In this document: positions 31,406 through 34,453 of the stretch, in pieces
Position numbering within the stretch: the stretch's first letter is position 1
How the letters are laid out: every line of letters begins with the position of its first letter
NCBI GenBank assembly: GCA_027365415.1
Contig: DAHXNK010000017.1
Location: forward strand, 1 to 34,453
Source: Acidobacteriaceae bacterium
GTDB taxonomy: Bacteria > Acidobacteriota > Terriglobia > Terriglobales > Acidobacteriaceae
DNA: 34,453 nt
Reading direction: 5' to 3'
Translations under genes and position numbers: made by a program
Notes under the pieces: generated by a model
Database searches by the model: none
The model's input: only the letters and a program-made list of their open reading frames with translations
What the model was told of the DNA's origin: nothing

Positions 31406-32830
31406 ATGAAAATTCAACAAGTCTACGCTACAGTTCTCCTTGGCGTGCTCGCTTCTCTTCTGAGTGGCGCGAGCATCGGTTGCACGAACGGAATCTATCA
31501 TAGCGGGGACGGGCAATGGCTATGGGTCGGTGGGAGCAACACCGTGGGGACAAACGGCAGTAGTGGCGTCTATGGCGCGTTGGGAGTTCCCGCGTTTGCC
31601 AACCTTCCGCCAACACGCGACTCCTCCATTAGTTGGACAGATCGCGGCGGCAACTTCTGGCTTTTCGGTGGCGAGGAATACTCTGCAAGTGGGCCTGCCA
31701 ATAACTTGAACGATCTGTGGGAGTTGGACGTAGATGCCCAGACTTGGATATGGATGGGTGGTGCCAATACGGCGAATGCAGTCGGGGTCTATGGCACGCA
31801 AGGCACTGCCGCTTCCACAAACGTTCCGGGATCGCGGCATAGTGCCGTCAGTTGGACAGATCGCAGCGGCAACCTCTGGCTTTTTGGAGGAGAGGGGAAT
31901 GCCGCCACCAGCGGGGTGGGCGCACTGAATGATCTATGGAAGTTCAACCTCGCTTCCCAGACTTGGATGTGGGTGAGCGGAGCCAACACCGTGAATGCAT
32001 CCGGTGTCTACGGAACGCAAGGGGTTGCTGCAACCACGAATGTTCCCGGAGCGCGTCAGGCTGCTGTTAGTTGGACGGACGGCAGCGGCAATCTCTGGCT
32101 TTTCGGTGGCAACGGGTATGATTCGACCGGAGCACAGGGATCCCTGAACGATCTATGGGAGTTCAACCCAACCGCCCATGTGTGGATATGGGTGAGTGGG
32201 GCCAACACTGTGGGAGCAAAAGGCGTTTATGGCTCGCAAGGAGTTGCTGCGACCACGAACGTTCCCGGAGCAAGAATCTCCGCTCTCAGTTGGACGGACA
32301 ACAGCGGCAATCTCTGGCTTTTTGGTGGCAACGGGTATGATTCGACCGGAGCGCAGGGATCTCTGAACGATCTGTGGATGTTCAACCCCGCGACCAAGAC
32401 CTGGACTTGGGTAAGTGGAGCCAATATGGTGGGCGCAAAAGGCGTCTATGGCACGCAGGGAGTTGCTGCAACCACAAACATCCCTGGTGCTAGGGCAGGT
32501 GCTGTCCCCTGGATCGACGGCTTTGGCGACCTCTGGCTCTTCGGAGGCACGGGGTACGATTCGACCGGAGCGCAGGGATATCTTGGCGATCTGTGGATGT
32601 TTAACCCTACCACGCAGACCTGGACTTGGGTGAACGGAGTCAATACGGTGGGCGCACCCGGCGTCTACGGAACGCAGGGAGTTCCTGCCACAGCGAATGC
32701 TCCTGGGAACCGAGCAGGCGCTGTTAGTTGGATGGATAACTTTGGCGATCTCTGGATTTTCGGAGGTTTGGCTCGCAGCTCGACAGGAACGCTTTACGAC
32801 CACAACGATCTGTGGGCCTATCAGCCATAG
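31406..32830 (+). CDS. Kelch-repeat beta-propeller lipoprotein
   Basis: A predicted secreted, lipid-anchored beta-propeller of 474 aa. MKIQQVYATVLLGVLASLLSGASIGC is a lipoprotein-type signal with a modest lipobox (SIGC, about residue 26). Six near-identical repeats then follow, beginning with W.WVGGANT at 31517, 31745, 31964, 32183, 32402 and 32621. The last five are spaced exactly 219 bp (73 residues) apart. Each has the Kelch core SWTD.SGNLWLFGG.GYDSTG...LNDLW.FNP, implying a six-bladed propeller. Kelch proteins bind other proteins or sugars; galactose-oxidase-like activity is not suggested. The start ATG 31406 is preceded by GAGGAAAAGGCGCTCCG, and the frame upstream of it lacks a signal peptide. 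The ligand is unknown. Confidence 0.85.
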   Translation: MKIQQVYATVLLGVLASLLSGASIGCTNGIYHSGDGQWLWVGGSNTVGTNGSSGVYGALGVPAFANLPPTRDSSISWTDRGGNFWLFGGEEYSASGPANNLNDLWELDVDAQTWIWMGGANTANAVGVYGTQGTAASTNVPGSRHSAVSWTDRSGNLWLFGGEGNAATSGVGALNDLWKFNLASQTWMWVSGANTVNASGVYGTQGVAATTNVPGARQAAVSWTDGSGNLWLFGGNGYDSTGAQGSLNDLWEFNPTAHVWIWVSGANTVGAKGVYGSQGVAATTNVPGARISALSWTDNSGNLWLFGGNGYDSTGAQGSLNDLWMFNPATKTWTWVSGANMVGAKGVYGTQGVAATTNIPGARAGAVPWIDGFGDLWLFGGTGYDSTGAQGYLGDLWMFNPTTQTWTWVNGVNTVGAPGVYGTQGVPATANAPGNRAGAVSWMDNFGDLWIFGGLARSSTGTLYDHNDLWAYQP

Positions 32831-32860
32831 GCACTGGAGGTATTATGCCGCGCTGCGATC

Positions 32861-32929
32861 CTCCATTCGATCCTCCGAAGATTGCTGTTGCGTAATACAA
32901 TCAGCTTCTTCGGCCTGGATCGAATGGAG
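32861..32929. other. Long composite stem-loop between the Kelch gene and rplK
   Basis: CTCCATTCGATCC (32861-32873) and GGATCGAATGGAG (32917-32929) form a perfect 13-bp outer stem. Inside, CCGAAG (32875-32880) pairs with CTTCGG (32908-32913) and GCTG (32884-32887) with CAGC (32902-32905). It is symmetrical and sits at the convergent 3' ends, so it may serve as a bidirectional terminator or processing site. No U-run is present. Confidence 0.7.
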
Positions 32930-32970
32930 AACCTATGGAAACTTCACACCCATACAAGGAGAGGCTACAA

Positions 32971-33408
32971 CTAGGCAACGACTTCGATGCCCATCGAACG
33001 CGCGGTGCCTTTGATCGACTTGATTGCCGCCTCGACCGAGGCTGCATTCAAGTCTGGCATCTTCTGCTTGGCAATCTCGGCGACTTGTTTCTCTGTCACC
33101 TTGCCAACTTTGTCCTTGTTCGGCGTGCCTGCACCTTTGGTCACACCCGCCGCCTTCTTCAGCAAAATTGCGGCTGGAGGTGTCTTGGTGACGAAAGTAA
33201 AGCTGCGGTCAACGTAGACCGTGATGACGACCGGAATAATCAGGCCCGCCATTTCCTTGTTCTGCGTGCGAGCGTTGAACTGCTTGCAGAACTCCATGAT
33301 GTTGACCTGCGCCTGACCGAGCGCTGGGCCGACCGGAGGTGCCGGAGTCGCTTTGCCAGCTTCAATTTGCAACTTCACGAATGTCTGAACTTTTTTTACT
33401 GGAGGCAT
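32971..33408 (-). CDS. rplK: Large-subunit ribosomal protein uL11
   Basis: The ribosomal stalk-base protein that binds 23S rRNA helices 43/44 and GTPase factors; target of the thiopeptide thiostrepton. 145 aa with the canonical [36 protein letters not shown]-terminus (the proline-rich linker lies between the N- and C-domains) and the C-terminal [14 protein letters not shown]. It is preceded by AGGAAA at ATG 33408 and follows nusG after 67 bases. Ordinarily rplA (L1) follows rplK, but here the next gene is the convergent Kelch lipoprotein, so rplA has been separated or the cluster is broken. Confidence 0.96.
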   Translation of the reverse strand: MPPVKKVQTFVKLQIEAGKATPAPPVGPALGQAQVNIMEFCKQFNARTQNKEMAGLIIPVVITVYVDRSFTFVTKTPPAAILLKKAAGVTKGAGTPNKDKVGKVTEKQVAEIAKQKMPDLNAASVEAAIKSIKGTARSMGIEVVA

Positions 33409-33448
33409 TTTCCTGTTTCCCTTTCAAATGGCTGCCAGCCGTTAACTT

Positions 33449-33463
33449 GCAACGAAACGTTGC
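33449..33463 (-). other. Short hairpin in the nusG-rplK spacer
   Basis: GCAACG (33449-33454) and CGTTGC (33458-33463) form a perfect 6-bp stem with a 3-nt loop, flanked by weaker CCAGC/GCTGG pairing. It may be an RNA-processing or regulatory hairpin ahead of rplK. Confidence 0.35.
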
Positions 33464-33475
33464 TGGCCAGAATCT

Positions 33476-34105
33476 CTATTCTTCGATCTTTTCTACCTTG
33501 CTAAATTCCAATTCCACCGGGGTCGAGCGACCAAAGATCGTCACCATCACCTTCAATGTCTCGCGATCTTCGTTTACGTCATCGACCACGCCATTGAAGT
33601 TGGCAAACGGGCCTTCGGTGATCTTGACCGATTCATTCTTCTCGAACTTAATCTTGTTCCGTGGCTTATCCTTGGAAACATCGCTGCGGAACAGGATGGA
33701 ACTAACCTCTTCTTCGCTCAGCGCCACGGGGCTGTCGCCTGTACCCAGGAATCCCGTCACGCGGGGCGTGTTCTTCACCATGTGCCAGAGTTCGTTATCC
33801 AAATCCATTTCCACCAACACATAGCCGGGCAGAAACACACGCTCGATGGTGTACTTTTTCCCGTTGCGCAACTCGGTCACTGGCTCAGTGGGAATCATCA
33901 CGCGCCCGATGCGCTCCTGCAAGCCAAAGGCCTGCACGCGGCTCTCAATCGACTCCCGCACCTTGCGCTCAAAGCCGGAGTAAGCGTGGATGATGTACCA
34001 CTTGAAACGCTCGTTCGCCGGGGGCGCCAGAGTTTCTGTCGCCTGCTCCACTTCGGGTTTGGTCTCTTCCACTGTCATCCCATTCACCTTTTCCACCCGG
34101 CCCAT
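33476..34105 (-). CDS. nusG: Transcription termination/antitermination factor NusG
   Basis: Binds RNA polymerase through its NGN domain and Rho or ribosomal protein S10 through its KOW domain. The product is 209 aa if started at ATG 34105, which abuts the secE stop. Seen: NGN domain FKWYIIHAYSGFERKVRESIE ... RVFLPGYVLVEMD, then KOW motif ESVKITEGPFANFNGVVDDVN. The ATG at 34078 (MTVEETKPEVEQ) has AAGGTG 6 nt upstream and gives a 200-aa protein; it is the better supported start, since 34105 has no ribosome binding site. The N-terminal ~35 residues are an acidic extension beyond the E. coli protein. Confidence 0.95.
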   Translation of the reverse strand: MGRVEKVNGMTVEETKPEVEQATETLAPPANERFKWYIIHAYSGFERKVRESIESRVQAFGLQERIGRVMIPTEPVTELRNGKKYTIERVFLPGYVLVEMDLDNELWHMVKNTPRVTGFLGTGDSPVALSEEEVSSILFRSDVSKDKPRNKIKFEKNESVKITEGPFANFNGVVDDVNEDRETLKVMVTIFGRSTPVELEFSKVEKIEE

Positions 34106-34375
34106 CTAGCTTGCCAGCCAGTGCAACAGTGTCTGCACGGAGCGCCCAATCACGTTGTCCACCACATAAAAATACGCGGCAAACAGGAAGACCGTGACGA
34201 TCACAACCGTGGTCGTCGTCTCCACCTCTTTACGCGAGGGTGTTACCACCTTGTGCATCTCGCTGCGCACGTCTTTTAGAAACTGCCAAAATTCCAGCGG
34301 TGTCTGCTTCCACGCCGGAACCATGTTCTGTCTGCGTCCGGTATCTTCCCCGACTGTTGCCAGTGCCTTTGCCAT
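34106..34375 (-). CDS. secE: Protein translocase subunit SecE
   Basis: The small essential subunit of the SecYEG protein-translocation channel. The 89-aa protein has a ~40-residue cytoplasmic amphipathic part (LEFWQFLKDVRSEMHKVVTPSRKEV) followed by one membrane segment (TVVIVTVFLFAAYFYVVDNVIG). GAAGGA lies 7-8 nt upstream of ATG 34375. It is immediately followed by nusG with no gap, the conserved secE-nusG-rplK order. The remaining 78 bases of the window upstream carry no recognised gene; the tRNA-Trp often found there is not visible. Confidence 0.94.
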   Translation of the reverse strand: MAKALATVGEDTGRRQNMVPAWKQTPLEFWQFLKDVRSEMHKVVTPSRKEVETTTTVVIVTVFLFAAYFYVVDNVIGRSVQTLLHWLAS

Positions 34376-34453
34376 CTTCGATCCTTCACTGCTGCATACT
34401 CATCTGTCCGCCGCCTGTAGGGGCTGCGGAACGCTATAACGAAAGGGCTGCAA

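Noticed and set aside
34376-34453. tRNA-Trp upstream of secE
   Set aside because: No cloverleaf, T-loop GTTCGAATC or CCA end could be found in the remaining 78 bases.

Overview
The window looks like a chromosomal segment of an Acidobacteriota bacterium, most likely Terriglobia/Acidobacteriaceae. This is an inference from gene content: futalosine-pathway menaquinone synthesis (mqnC), a radical SAM enzyme of the tetraether/membrane-spanning lipid synthase type, a long secreted beta-helix protein with the C-terminal 'GCGG' tail I associate with acidobacteria, several DUF481-like or porin-like outer-membrane proteins, and moderately high GC. No 16S sequence is present to settle it.

Layout. Positions 1-503 hold the 3' end of a 23S rRNA gene, a complete 5S rRNA gene and the rRNA-operon terminator. 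Directly behind it sits an AT-richer, stand-alone OLD-family ATPase/TOPRIM nuclease, a likely acquired defence gene. Next come aspartate ammonia-lyase and, convergent with it, mqnC. They are followed by a secretion/degradation block: a DUF481 outer-membrane protein, a small proline-rich peptide and a beta-barrel protein on the minus strand, then a GH27 alpha-galactosidase and an SGNH esterase on the plus strand.

Positions 10638-15135 form a minus-strand operon: a sigma70-type promoter overlapped by a Fur-box-like palindrome, an FTR1 iron permease fused to a DUF2318 domain, two FtsX/MacB-type permeases and an ABC ATPase. The last three genes are joined by ATGA overlaps. This is a P19-type iron-uptake locus in which no P19 gene is visible. 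After it lie an unknown membrane protein, a small secreted protein, a decayed IS1595-family relic with 10-bp terminal inverted repeats, a membrane-anchored hypothetical protein and mutY.

Positions 18782-20887 encode the radical SAM Tes/Mss-like enzyme. A 668-bp intergenic region upstream carries an unusual 10-bp-phased direct-repeat array. Then come the 1200-residue beta-helix/Ig-like protein, a MarR regulator, and a PilZ/LuxR-type pair. In that pair the response regulator has an in-frame stop at codon 6 and lacks the phospho-acceptor Asp. A small methyltransferase and guaA follow. An orphan C5 DNA methyltransferase with an N-terminal helix-turn-helix carries a perfect 20-bp hairpin inside its coding sequence. 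The window closes with a six-repeat Kelch lipoprotein and the secE-nusG-rplK transcription/translation cluster, which is not followed by rplA.

The most interesting items are the lipid-synthase candidate with its phased repeat array, the Fur-controlled FTR1-DUF2318/ABC operon, the hairpin inside the methyltransferase gene, and the start-less pseudo-receiver response regulator.
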